Of a stretch of 64,000 nt of DNA, positions 24,290-32,545 are shown one piece after another (within the stretch, counting starts at the first letter, position 1; each line of letters opens with the position of its first letter). The DNA comes from Mycolicibacterium pyrenivorans (GTDB taxonomy: Bacteria > Actinomycetota > Actinomycetes > Mycobacteriales > Mycobacteriaceae). The DNA lies in contig NZ_JACKSH010000148.1 of NCBI RefSeq assembly GCF_025821625.1, positions 1 to 64,000 on the forward strand, in the 5' to 3' direction. The notes under the pieces were generated by a model. The model saw nothing but the letters and a program-made list of their open reading frames with translations. It did no database searches and was not told the DNA's origin. The position numbers and the translations under genes are program-made.

Positions 24290-25089
24290 ACTTCCTCGAG
24301 CAGGCGCTGTCCTTCATCTTCACCGCCGCCAACTGGGGCGGTCCCGCCGGCTTGACCGCGCGCATCCTCGAGCACCTGCAATACACCGCGATCGCCATCT
24401 TCTTCTCCGCGCTCATCGCGGTTCCGCTCGGCATGATCATCGGGCACACCGGCCGTGGCACGTTCCTCGTCGTCACCGGCGTCAACGCGCTGCGCGCCCT
24501 GCCCACCCTCGGCGTGCTGCTGCTCGGCGTCCTGTTGTGGGGGCTAGGTCTGATCCCGCCCACGGTGGCGCTGATGCTGCTCGGCATCCCCCCGTTGCTG
24601 GCAGGCACCTACTCGGGCATCGCCAACGTCGACCCCGCCGTCGTCGACGCGGCGCGCTCGATGGGGATGACCGAACGGCGGATCCTGCTGCGCGTCGAGA
24701 CCCCCAACGCGCTGCCGCTGATCGTCGGCGGCCTGCGCACCGCGACGTTGCAGATCGTCGCGACGGCGACGGTCGCCGCGTACGCCAGCCTCGGCGGGCT
24801 GGGCCGGTACCTGATCGACGGCATCAAGGTGCGCGAGTTCTATCTGGCTCTGGTCGGCGCGCTGATGGTGACGGCGCTGGCGCTGATCCTCGATGCGGCG
24901 CTGGCATTCGCGGTGTGGGCGTCGGTACCCGGCACCGGAAGGCTGGGCGGGCGCCGGATTCCGCAGCCGTTGATCAGCGACGAGGTCGCGCTCGAATCAC
25001 GGCCACGTGTCGGTTCGCAGAGCTCTTCGCGGTCCACTTTCGAAGCCCGCCACGAACGGGGGGACGCGTCGCCTACGGTAGAGGGGTGA
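24286..25089 (+). CDS. proZ: Osmoprotectant ABC transporter, permease ProZ
   Basis: A 267-residue permease with the same topology as ProW (AIFFSALIAVPLGMIIGHTG, VNALRALPTLGVLLLGVLLW) and a coupling loop VDPAVVDAARSMGMTERRIL. The last ~40 residues form a polar Ser/Arg-rich tail. It overlaps both neighbours by 4 bp (ATGA with proW, GTGA with the glycolipid-binding gene). Confidence 0.91.
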   Translation: MNFLEQALSFIFTAANWGGPAGLTARILEHLQYTAIAIFFSALIAVPLGMIIGHTGRGTFLVVTGVNALRALPTLGVLLLGVLLWGLGLIPPTVALMLLGIPPLLAGTYSGIANVDPAVVDAARSMGMTERRILLRVETPNALPLIVGGLRTATLQIVATATVAAYASLGGLGRYLIDGIKVREFYLALVGALMVTALALILDAALAFAVWASVPGTGRLGGRRIPQPLISDEVALESRPRVGSQSSSRSTFEARHERGDASPTVEG

Positions 25090-25685
25090 GTGAAGAAGGT
25101 CGCTCTGACGCGAGCAGTTCCTGGCCGGCCATCCTGACCTGGCGTGCACACGATGTGCCGCGGATGGAGTCGGCGCGCGTGCAACTCCAAGGGGCCCGCA
25201 TCAAGGCGTACGGCAGGATCGTCGCCGCCGCCACGCCGTCGCATCCGGCCTTCAGCGCCTCCTACGACCTCGTCACCGACGAGACGGGCGCGACCAAGCG
25301 GCTCTCCATGACCGTCACCCTCGCCGAACGTGAACGCCAGCTCTCGATCGCCCGTGACGAGGAGAGCATGTGGCTGGTGCAGGATCACTCCGGCCAGACC
25401 AGCCGGTCCGTCTTCGACGGCGCGCTCGACGTCGACCTGATCTTCAGCCCGTTCTTCAACGCGCTGCCGATCCGGCGCACCGGGGTGTACCGGGAGGACG
25501 GAGGCTCGGTCACGCTGCCGGTCGTCTACGTCCGGGTGCCCGACCTGTCGGTCGACGTCGCCACGATCAGCTACAGCGCGGGCCCCGAGGGCATCAAGCT
25601 GCACTCGCCGGTCGCCGAGACGACGATCACCGTCGACTCCGACGGCTTCATCCTCGACTACCCAGGGTTGGCAGAGCGGATCTGA
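25086..25685 (+). CDS. Putative glycolipid-binding (DUF1089) protein
   Basis: A 199-residue protein starting at GTG ([20 protein letters not shown]). [35 protein letters not shown] and [15 protein letters not shown] match the mycobacterial glycolipid-binding family seen at Rv3755c. No signal peptide is present. The role is not established. Its last 38 bp overlap the 3' end of convergent tyrA. Confidence 0.78.
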   Translation: MSEEGRSDASSSWPAILTWRAHDVPRMESARVQLQGARIKAYGRIVAAATPSHPAFSASYDLVTDETGATKRLSMTVTLAERERQLSIARDEESMWLVQDHSGQTSRSVFDGALDVDLIFSPFFNALPIRRTGVYREDGGSVTLPVVYVRVPDLSVDVATISYSAGPEGIKLHSPVAETTITVDSDGFILDYPGLAERI

Positions 25686-26607
25686 TCACGCCACCCGCGC
25701 GTCCGGCGGCGGCGAGTTCGTCGCGCCAGCCCTCGGCGCCGATGACGGTGGTGACGATCTGGGGGCGGCTGAAGCTGTCGTAGCGGACCCGCGCGGCGTG
25801 ACCGCCTTCCACAAGCTCGGAGATGGGCCGGTCGGCGGCGAGCTGCTCGCGGGCGTCACCGAGCAGGCGCAGCGCCTCGTCGAGCACCGGCACCAGCCGC
25901 TCGGAGTTGGCCTCGCACATCGCCCGCACCAGATCCGGCGCGGTCGCCGCGACACGCGTGCCGTCGCGGAACGACCCGGCCGCCAGGGCGAACGCCAGCG
26001 GAACCTCGCCGGCGGTGGCGGCCAGCGCCTCGGCGAGCAGGTGGGGCAGATGCGAGATGGTCGCGGCGGCGGCGTCGTGTTCGTCGGAGCGGGCCGGGAC
26101 GACGACCGACCGGCAGTTCAGGGCGAGGTCCATCACCTGGGCCCACACGCCGGCATCGACGTGGTCGTCGACGCTGATCACCCACGGTGCGCCGGCGAAC
26201 ATGCGGGCGTCCCCGGCAGCCCACCCCGAGTGCGCGGTGCCCGCCATCGGATGCCCGCCGACGAACCGCTCCAGCAGCCCGGCGGCGACGACCTCCTCGA
26301 GGACCGCACCCTTGACGCTGATCACGTCCGTCAGCGGGCAGTGCGACGCGACGTCGCGGATGTGGCGCAGCATCGACGCCAGGGCGGGCATCGGCACCGC
26401 CAGCACGATCAACGCGCCGGTATCCGACGCCCGCGACAGCGTCTCGTCGAGGTCCGTCGTGGCGTCGAACCCGTCCAACCGCGCCGCGTCGGCGCCCTCC
26501 ACGGAGCGGTTGTAGCCGAACACGTCGCGCCCGGCCGCCGTCGCCGCGCGCATGACCGAGCCGCCGATCAGTCCGAGACCGACCACACAAACCGGTGTCT
26601 TCGTCAC
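25648..26607 (-). CDS. tyrA: Prephenate dehydrogenase
   Basis: A 319-residue protein: Rossmann motif [14 protein letters not shown] (about 8-21), [12 protein letters not shown], and [16 protein letters not shown] (about 137-152), the prephenate-binding signature of TyrA. It oxidatively decarboxylates prephenate to 4-hydroxyphenylpyruvate for tyrosine synthesis. There is no mutase or ACT domain. Position is as Rv3754. Confidence 0.92.
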   Translation of the reverse strand: MTKTPVCVVGLGLIGGSVMRAATAAGRDVFGYNRSVEGADAARLDGFDATTDLDETLSRASDTGALIVLAVPMPALASMLRHIRDVASHCPLTDVISVKGAVLEEVVAAGLLERFVGGHPMAGTAHSGWAAGDARMFAGAPWVISVDDHVDAGVWAQVMDLALNCRSVVVPARSDEHDAAAATISHLPHLLAEALAATAGEVPLAFALAAGSFRDGTRVAATAPDLVRAMCEANSERLVPVLDEALRLLGDAREQLAADRPISELVEGGHAARVRYDSFSRPQIVTTVIGAEGWRDELAAAGRAGGVIRSALPTLGSRG

Positions 26608-26700
26608 GTCTCAAGGTTGGCACACCGGCGGCCCCGCACGGTTGGAGGAGGTCGCCAGCAGGGATGGAGTCGCTGGTCAAGGCCCTGACGGGGGACTACG

Positions 26701-27234
26701 GTGACTGCCATGGGAGCGCAGAGAGCACAGCCGCAGAAGCAGGCAGTGGATGTGCCGGATGGCTTCGGGGTGGCCGTCGTCCGTGAGGACGGCAAGTGGC
26801 GATGCACTGCGATGCATCGTGCGGCCTTGACGAGCCTGTCCGCCGCTGAGACTGAGCTGCGTGAGTTGCGCAGTGCCGGTGCGGTTTTCGGTCTTCTCGA
26901 CATCGACGACGAGTTCTTCGTGATCGTGCGGCCCGCGCCGTCGGGCACCCGGCTGCTGCTGTCGGATGCCACCGCGGCGCTGGACTACGACATCGCCGCC
27001 GAGGTGCTGGAGAAGCTCGACGCAGACATCGAGGACGACGATCTCGACGGCGCCGACCCGTTCGAGGAGGGCGACCTCGGCCTGCTTTCCGACATCGGGC
27101 TGCCCGAGGCGGTGCTCGGCGTGATCTGCGATGAGAGCGACGACCTCTACGCCGACGAGCAGGTGGGCCGGATCGCCAGGGAGATGGGGTTCGCCGACGA
27201 ACTGTCGGCCCTGCTCGACCGCCTGGGTCGTTGA
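26701..27234 (+). CDS. tRNA adenosine deaminase-associated protein
   Basis: A 177-residue acidic protein: GFGVAVVREDGKWRCTAM, ELRSAGAVFGLLDIDDEFFV, and a strongly acidic centre (DADIEDDDLDGADPFEEGDL). It is always found next to tadA in actinobacteria (Rv3753c position) and here its stop overlaps the tadA start. The role is unknown. The start is GTG at 26701 or ATG at 26710. Confidence 0.85.
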   Translation: MTAMGAQRAQPQKQAVDVPDGFGVAVVREDGKWRCTAMHRAALTSLSAAETELRELRSAGAVFGLLDIDDEFFVIVRPAPSGTRLLLSDATAALDYDIAAEVLEKLDADIEDDDLDGADPFEEGDLGLLSDIGLPEAVLGVICDESDDLYADEQVGRIAREMGFADELSALLDRLGR

Positions 27235-27680
27235 CCGACGAAGACCTGATCCGGGCCGCCCTCGACGCCGCCTCCGCCGCGGGACCCCGGGACGTGCCGA
27301 TCGGCGCGGTGGTCGTCGCCGCCGACGGCACCGAACTGGCCCGCGCGGCCAACGCCCGCGAGGAGTCGGGCGACCCCACCGCACACGCGGAGATCCTGGC
27401 TCTCCGCGCCGCTGCCGGGGTGCTCGGGGACGGCTGGCGGTTGGAGGGCGCCACGCTGGCCGTGACGGTGGAGCCGTGCACGATGTGCGCGGGCGCGCTG
27501 GTGATGGCACGGGTCGCGCGGGTGGTGTTCGGGGCGTGGGAGCCGAAGACGGGTGCGGTCGGCTCGCTGTGGGACGTGGTGCGCGACCGGCGGCTGACGC
27601 ACCGGCCGCAGGTGCGCGGGGGAGTGCTCGCCGACGAGTGCGCAGGCCTTCTCGAGGAGTTCTTCGCCCGCCAGCGGTGA
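27231..27680 (+). CDS. tadA: tRNA-specific adenosine deaminase TadA
   Basis: A 149-residue zinc deaminase: HAEI (about 54-57) supplies the His ligand and catalytic Glu, and PCTMC (about 83-87) the two Cys ligands. It converts A34 to inosine in tRNA-Arg(ACG), which is encoded in this window at 11081-11156. The TTG start overlaps the preceding stop. Confidence 0.92.
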   Translation: MTDEDLIRAALDAASAAGPRDVPIGAVVVAADGTELARAANAREESGDPTAHAEILALRAAAGVLGDGWRLEGATLAVTVEPCTMCAGALVMARVARVVFGAWEPKTGAVGSLWDVVRDRRLTHRPQVRGGVLADECAGLLEEFFARQR

Positions 27681-27832
27681 GGTGCGCGCCCAGGCGCCCA
27701 GCGTGCTCCCGGTCTGCGCCGAGCGTGCACCCACGGCTGTGATTCGAGCGGATCCACGACCCTCAGTGCACTTTCGCGGTGGGAGCGACGGCGGTTTGGG
27801 TTGTCAGCCGGTGCATCGGTAAGCTGCCACAC

Positions 27833-27923
27833 GGTGGCGTGTCCGAGCGGCCTAAGGAGCACGCCTCGAAAGCGTGTGACGGGTAACCCCCGTCCGAGGG
27901 TTCAAATCCCTCCGCCACCGCCA
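27833..27923 (+). tRNA. tRNA-Ser(CGA)
   Basis: The acceptor GGTGGCG (27833-27839) pairs with CGCCACC (27913-27919), then G and an encoded CCA (27921-27923). The anticodon stem CACGC/GCGTG encloses CTCGAAA, giving CGA. The long variable arm identifies serine. Acceptor and T-arm sequences match the tRNA-Ser(TGA) at 7803. Confidence 0.97.
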
Positions 27924-27962
27924 TAGCCATCTGCCTGTCCACGCAGGCAGGTGGCTATTTTT
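27924..27962 (+). terminator. Rho-independent terminator behind tRNA-Ser(CGA)
   Basis: A 14-bp stem, TAGCCATCTGCCTG (27924-27937) with CAGGCAGGTGGCTA (27944-27957), one G-U pair, loop TCCACG, then five T. It is a textbook intrinsic terminator, which is uncommon in mycobacteria, and it also faces the 3' end of the minus-strand aquaporin gene. Confidence 0.93.
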
Positions 27963-27978
27963 CACGACGCCCGGTTCG

Positions 27979-28776
27979 TCACTCCAGACGGTCGCGGTCG
28001 CGACGCCGCTCCTCCACGTCGAGCACTTCCTCGCGGACCGGGCGTTCGGCCAGCTGCTCGCGCGTCCCGAACAGCAACGGGTACACGACTCCCGCGATCG
28101 CCGCGCCGACCAACGGCGCCACCCAGAACAGCCACAGCTGGCCGGGCGCGCCGTCGCCGTTGAAGAACGCGACTCCGGTGGAGCGCGCAGGGTTCACCGA
28201 GGTGTTGGAGATCGGGATCGAGATCAAGTGGATCAAGGTGAGCGTCAGGCCGATGGCGAGGCCGGCGAAACCTTTGGGCGCGCGGTCCTCGGTGGCGCCG
28301 AGGATGACGAACAGGAACACCGCGGTCAGCACGATCTCGGTGATGAGCACCGCCCACATCGAATAGCCGGTCGGCGAGTTCTCCCCGAACCCGTTGGCGG
28401 CCATGTTGCCGGTGGCCTCGAAACCTTCACGGCCTCTGGCGATCACGAAGATGAGCAGGCCGGCGATCAGCCCGCCGATCACCTGCACCAACCAGTAGAG
28501 CGGCAGCGCCTTCCATTCCATCCGGCGCGCGATGGCGGCGCCCAGCGTGACGGCGGGATTGAAGTGGCCGCCGGAGACCGTGCCGAAGGCATAGACGCCG
28601 GTGAGCACCGTCAACCCGAACGCCAGGGAGACGCCGAGGAACCCGATACCGACGAGGAGGCCGTCGTCTGTCTGCACGGTGGCGGCGAACACGGCGCTGC
28701 CGCAACCGCCGAATACCAGCCAGAACGTCCCGAACATCTCCGCCGCGAGTCGCTGCGGCATGCTTGGAGCTATCAC
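27979..28776 (-). CDS. aqpZ: Aquaporin (AqpZ/MIP family)
   Basis: A 265-residue channel with six membrane segments and both NPA boxes: [10 protein letters not shown] and SVNPARSTG. The first helix region reads [20 protein letters not shown]. It should conduct water, or glycerol, across the plasma membrane. GTG at 28776 is chosen because GGAGGG lies six bases upstream; an ATG at 28761 is also possible. A charged C-terminal tail ([15 protein letters not shown]) follows helix six. Confidence 0.9.
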   Translation of the reverse strand: MIAPSMPQRLAAEMFGTFWLVFGGCGSAVFAATVQTDDGLLVGIGFLGVSLAFGLTVLTGVYAFGTVSGGHFNPAVTLGAAIARRMEWKALPLYWLVQVIGGLIAGLLIFVIARGREGFEATGNMAANGFGENSPTGYSMWAVLITEIVLTAVFLFVILGATEDRAPKGFAGLAIGLTLTLIHLISIPISNTSVNPARSTGVAFFNGDGAPGQLWLFWVAPLVGAAIAGVVYPLLFGTREQLAERPVREEVLDVEERRRDRDRLE

Positions 28777-28881
28777 AGTCACCCCTCCGTCGGGTCCGCC
28801 GTCACGTAGAACGGTGCCACGAGGCGGCCGCGCCCGGTGCGAGGTTGCCAAATCGTGCCGATATGGTGACCGGTCTCGTGT

Positions 28882-29898
28882 TCACAGCGCAGAAGCCAAC
28901 GCCTGCAACGTCTCCGCCGCGGTGTAGCGGGGTGTCCAACCCAGCACCGACCTGGCCCTGCTGATGTCCATGACCACCGAGTTCCGGGCGGCATGCAGCC
29001 ACTCGGCCGAGGACGGCAGGAACGGCAGGTGCGCGATCGCAAAAGAGGCGATGGCCGCCGTGACCGCCGGGACGCGCAGCGGCCGGGCCCCCAGAGCCAC
29101 CGCCACCTCGGACAGCGACACCTGCCCGTCGCCGGCGAGGTTGTAGGCGCCCGGCGGTGCCGGGGTGGTCGCGGCCAACGCGATCGCGGCGGCGACGTCG
29201 TCGTGGTGGACGAGCTGCATCGGCGTGCCGGGATCCGGGAACAGCGGTTTCAGCAGCGGTACCGCCGCGGTGGCGGACCGCAGGCCCGGCACGTGACTCC
29301 AGGGCATCGCGTCGGCGAGGGCGGTCGCCTTCGGGCCGGCGACGATGCACGGCCGCAGCACGAACACCTCCAGAGACGACCCTTCGGTGACCTCGGCGAG
29401 CACCGCCTCGCAGGCGGCCTTCTGCTCGGAGTAGTAGTGCTCGGCCGATCCGCGCAGCGGCGTGTCCTCGGTCAGCGGGACCTTGTTGTCCGAGTGGTAG
29501 CCGTACGCGGCCACCGACGAGGTGTAGACCAGGCGCCTGGGCCGCTGCGCTGCGACGGTGGCCTCGAAGACGTTGCGCGTGCCCGCCACGTTGACGCGCC
29601 GGCTCTCCTCGCGCGTCCCCAACACGATGAAGGCCAGGTGGACGACGACGTCGGCGTCGGCGACCAGTGCGTCGACCGCGTCTCGGTCGAGGATGTCGCC
29701 CCGGTGGTAGGTGGTCTTCGTCCAGCCGTGCGCTCCCGGGTCGAACGGCCGTCGGGCCATGCCGACGATGCGGTCGACGTCGGGATCGCGTTCGAGGGCA
29801 TCGACCGCGGAGATTCCGATGTCGCCGGTCGGGCCGGTCACGGCCACGGTCAGGCCGGACCGCTTGGGCTTCTCAGGCTTCGACGAGCTCACGGACAT
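28882..29898 (-). CDS. NAD-dependent epimerase/dehydratase family protein
   Basis: A 338-residue extended SDR: VAVTGPTGDIGISAV (cofactor loop), VVVHLAFIVLGT, TSSVAAYGYHSDN and YYSEQK (Tyr and Lys of the YxxxK site, with the Ser in TSS). It acts on a sugar nucleotide or a related substrate; none can be named. The start is ATG at 29898, overlapping the SRPBCC gene by 26 bp. It is third of three co-directional genes. Confidence 0.82.
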   Translation of the reverse strand: MSVSSSKPEKPKRSGLTVAVTGPTGDIGISAVDALERDPDVDRIVGMARRPFDPGAHGWTKTTYHRGDILDRDAVDALVADADVVVHLAFIVLGTREESRRVNVAGTRNVFEATVAAQRPRRLVYTSSVAAYGYHSDNKVPLTEDTPLRGSAEHYYSEQKAACEAVLAEVTEGSSLEVFVLRPCIVAGPKATALADAMPWSHVPGLRSATAAVPLLKPLFPDPGTPMQLVHHDDVAAAIALAATTPAPPGAYNLAGDGQVSLSEVAVALGARPLRVPAVTAAIASFAIAHLPFLPSSAEWLHAARNSVVMDISRARSVLGWTPRYTAAETLQALASAL

Positions 29899-30307
29899 TC
29901 TCCAAACTCGCCGACAGCGTGCCGCCGACCTGTCGTGACGCGATGCGGTCGGCGAGCAGGCCGAGCAGCCCGCCGGGTGACTGATAGGCCAGCCGGAACG
30001 TGACCTTCGTGCGGCCCGGGCTTGCGTCACGAAGTCGGAAGCGGCCCCGCAGGCTCACCCCGGTGATGCTGATCCAGGCCAGATCTCGGGCCTCGTCGAA
30101 CTCGACGAGCTCGATGACCCCGCCGATTGGGGCGGCGCCGATCTTCCAGTGCACGGTGTAGCGCGACCCGACCCCGGCGGGTCCCTCGGTGACCGTCTCC
30201 CACCGCTCGAGGTTCGGCATGAAGTCGGGGTAGCGCTTCGGGTCGCTGATCAGCGACCAGATGGCATGGCGGTCGGCGTCGACGACGAGCTGCCGTTGGA
30301 CCCGCAT
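29873..30307 (-). CDS. SRPBCC (START-like) lipid-binding protein
   Basis: A 144-residue protein with the helix-grip pattern: VQRQLVVDADRHAIWSLISD, FMPNLERWE, TVHWKIGAAPIGG and a long C-terminal helix. Members bind hydrophobic ligands or act as cyclases. Its ATG overlaps the stop of the acyltransferase as TGATG, which suggests a shared lipid-related operon. Confidence 0.8.
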   Translation of the reverse strand: MRVQRQLVVDADRHAIWSLISDPKRYPDFMPNLERWETVTEGPAGVGSRYTVHWKIGAAPIGGVIELVEFDEARDLAWISITGVSLRGRFRLRDASPGRTKVTFRLAYQSPGGLLGLLADRIASRQVGGTLSASLENVRELVEA

Positions 30308-31170
30308 CAGCCGATCACCGGGAACCTGCGCTCGGCGGCCAGCCGGTCGACGCCGGCCTGCAGGCTGGCGAGCACGGCCTTGTTCACCGTCTGGTCGTCA
30401 CCGTCGACGTCGATCGGGTCCTGCACCTCGATGGCGATCTTCGCGGGCAGCGGCAGATGCCCGGCCAGGTCGCTGATGTTCAGCCCCCAGGGCAGGGCCA
30501 GCGAGATGGGCACGCTCTTGAGCCGCAGCCGCTTGTCCACACCCAGCAGCCGGGCCAGCCACTGCCCGCGGTCGAGAAACAGTGCGGTCTCCTGGCCGCC
30601 GACGCTGGCCACCGGCACGATCGGCACCCCCGCCTCCCGGGCCAGCTGCACGTAGCCCATCCGGCCGCCGAAGTCGACGACGTGGCGCTCCCATGACGGG
30701 CGGAACACCTCGTAGTCGCCGCCCGGATACACCAGAAGGGCACTGGCCTGCCCGGCCTGCAGTGCCAGGCGGGCGTTCTCGGGAGTGGCCGCCACCGTGC
30801 CGAACTTCCGCAGCCAACCCAGGCCGGGGGCCGACACCACCAGGTTGTGGGCCAGCTGGAAGAAAGGCCGCTCGACGCCGAAGTAGGAGCAGAAGGCCAG
30901 CGTGAACACGAAGGTGTCGGGCGGGACGTTGCCGCCGCTGTGGTTGCCGACCAGCAGCACCGGCTTGTCTGCCGGTATGCGGTGAAGCCCCCGAACGTCG
31001 GCGCGGAAGTACAGCGAGGCCAGCAGCCAGGTGCCGGGCAGGCGATCGCGGATGTAGTCGGGATCGCGGTGGTCGAGATCCGCCTCGGGGATCTCGGGCG
31101 TGACTCTCCGGCGCGCCCAGCCCACGACGTTGTCGGCCACAGCGCGGACTGCCGTGACGCCGTTGCTCAT
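30307..31170 (-). CDS. Lysophospholipid acyltransferase (PlsC-like) family protein
   Basis: A 287-residue protein. LVGNHSGGNVPPD (about 75-87) is a variant of the NHx4D catalytic motif, stretched to NHSGGNVPPD. VYPGGDYEVFRPSWER is the substrate-side block, and IVPVASVGGQE with SLALPWGLN follow. It should transfer an acyl chain at the membrane surface; this diverged subclass is common in mycobacteria. It is first gene of the acyltransferase-SRPBCC-epimerase operon. Confidence 0.8.
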   Translation of the reverse strand: MSNGVTAVRAVADNVVGWARRRVTPEIPEADLDHRDPDYIRDRLPGTWLLASLYFRADVRGLHRIPADKPVLLVGNHSGGNVPPDTFVFTLAFCSYFGVERPFFQLAHNLVVSAPGLGWLRKFGTVAATPENARLALQAGQASALLVYPGGDYEVFRPSWERHVVDFGGRMGYVQLAREAGVPIVPVASVGGQETALFLDRGQWLARLLGVDKRLRLKSVPISLALPWGLNISDLAGHLPLPAKIAIEVQDPIDVDGDDQTVNKAVLASLQAGVDRLAAERRFPVIG

Positions 31171-31254
31171 GCTGACCCCTCGTCGCCGATGACCGTGCGC
31201 CGTTGCGCGGCCTTCCCACAGATCTGCCCGGAGACCCCCGTTGTCAAACCGCGA

Positions 31255-32340
31255 TCAGACGGTTGCCGCCACCTCTGCCGGCGTGGGCTCCACGGTCACC
31301 TTGATGGCCTCGCCCTTCTTGACGATCTGGAACGCCTCGAGCACGTCGTCGAGCGGGATGTGGCGGGTGATGAGGTCCTTGACCGGAACCTGCCCGGTGG
31401 AGATGTACTCCAGCGCCCGCTTGTTGTGTTCGGGCGCGGAGCCGTTGGCGCCGTGGATGTGCAGCTGGCGGTAATGCACGAGGTTCGAGTCGCAGGTGAT
31501 GGTCGGGTCGGTCTTCGGAAGGCCGCCGAAAAAGGAGATGCGCCCATTGCGTGCGGCCATCGAGATGGCCTGCTCCTGAGCGACGTTCGCGGCGGTGGCG
31601 GTGATGACCACGTCGGCGCCGCGGCCCCCGGTCAGCTCCATCACCCGCTCGGCCACGTCGACCTCGGCGCCGTTGATGATCTCCTCGGGCGCGACCGCAT
31701 CGGCCGACATCTGCAGCCGGGCGGCGTTGACGTCCACCAGGTAGACCGGGCCGCACTTGTGCACGCCGCGCGCGATGCGGATGTGCATGCACCCGATCGG
31801 GCCCGCGCCGAACACCACGACGGTGTCGCCCTCTTCGATGCCGAGCAGTTCCTGGGCGTTGATGGCGCAGGCGAACGGTTCGGCGGCCGACGCCTCGTCG
31901 TAGCCGACGTTGTCCGGAATCCGGTTCAGCCCATCCACTTTGAGGACCTGTCGGGGGACGATCATGTATTCGGCGAAGCCGCCGTCGTACTGGTAGCCCA
32001 TCGAGGTCTGGTTCTGGCACACCGCCATCCAGCCCTTGCGGCATTCATAGCAGTCTCCGCAGGGGACCGCGGCGATCACCTGGACGCGGTCACCCACCTC
32101 CCAGTTGCTGCCGTAGGTGGCGTTGACGTCTGCCCCGACCTCGACCACCTCGCCGGCGATCTCGTGGCCGATGGTGCGCGGCGGGGTCAGGTTCTGGTGG
32201 CCGTTGTAGAAGATCTTGACGTCGGTGCCGCAGGTCGAGCAGTTGCGCACCCGCAGCTTGACCTCGTCCGGGGCACACGTCGGCTCGGGCACGTCCTCCA
32301 GTCGGACATCCTCGGGTGCGTAGAACCGCAATGCCTTCAT
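31255..32340 (-). CDS. Zinc-dependent polyol (or polyol-phosphate) dehydrogenase
   Basis: A 361-residue MDR dehydrogenase: catalytic zinc ligands in CSTCGTD and IGHEIAGEV, structural zinc CGDCYECRKGWMAVC (about 94-108), and Rossmann motif VFGAGPIGCMHI. It resembles the sorbitol/galactitol-phosphate dehydrogenase branch. It is divergent from a mannitol-type PTS gene, so I infer it oxidises the imported polyol phosphate or a free polyol. The precise substrate is not visible. Confidence 0.82.
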   Translation of the reverse strand: MKALRFYAPEDVRLEDVPEPTCAPDEVKLRVRNCSTCGTDVKIFYNGHQNLTPPRTIGHEIAGEVVEVGADVNATYGSNWEVGDRVQVIAAVPCGDCYECRKGWMAVCQNQTSMGYQYDGGFAEYMIVPRQVLKVDGLNRIPDNVGYDEASAAEPFACAINAQELLGIEEGDTVVVFGAGPIGCMHIRIARGVHKCGPVYLVDVNAARLQMSADAVAPEEIINGAEVDVAERVMELTGGRGADVVITATAANVAQEQAISMAARNGRISFFGGLPKTDPTITCDSNLVHYRQLHIHGANGSAPEHNKRALEYISTGQVPVKDLITRHIPLDDVLEAFQIVKKGEAIKVTVEPTPAEVAATV

Positions 32341-32410
32341 GTGGTGATCCTCTCGACTCGACGACGCTGTGGCCGCAAACAGCGGGTGTGCTCTCCAGCA
32401 CTCTAACGCT

Positions 32411-32474
32411 CATTCGGGCACAAAACCACTAAAATCTCTGACCATTTCTGACCGAATGCTTGTATTTATGCCCG
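32411..32474. promoter_or_regulatory. Nested inverted repeats in the divergent PTS promoter (candidate DeoR operator)
   Basis: CATTCGG (32411-32417) and CCGAATG (32452-32458) form a perfect inverted pair. CGGGCACAAA (32415-32424) and TTTATGCCCG (32465-32474) form another with one mismatch. Between them TCTGACC occurs twice at 10-bp spacing (32437, 32447), and the region is unusually AT-rich for this genome. The DeoR-family gene just downstream of the PTS gene is the likely binder (inference). Confidence 0.5.
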
Positions 32475-32496
32475 TTTGTAGGGTCTAATACCGGTA

Positions 32497-32512
32497 TGTG
32501 ACCGGTGTCACC
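32497..32512. promoter_or_regulatory. Candidate CRP (cAMP receptor protein) site upstream of the PTS gene
   Basis: TGTGACCGGTGTCACC matches TGTGA-N6-TCACA, the site type known for mycobacterial CRP, at nine of ten conserved positions. It lies 34 bp before the PTS start codon, which would suit direct control of transcription initiation in either sense. Confidence 0.55.
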
Positions 32513-32545
32513 GGCCGTGACCTACCCGTGAATCGGAGGACTCGA

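Noticed and set aside
27681..27832. Possible inverted repeat around GAGCGTGCACCCACGG and CAGTGCACTTTCGCGGTGGG before tRNA-Ser
   Set aside because: The arms do not pair well enough, and no second copy was found in the window, although the motif style recalls mycobacterial intergenic repeats.
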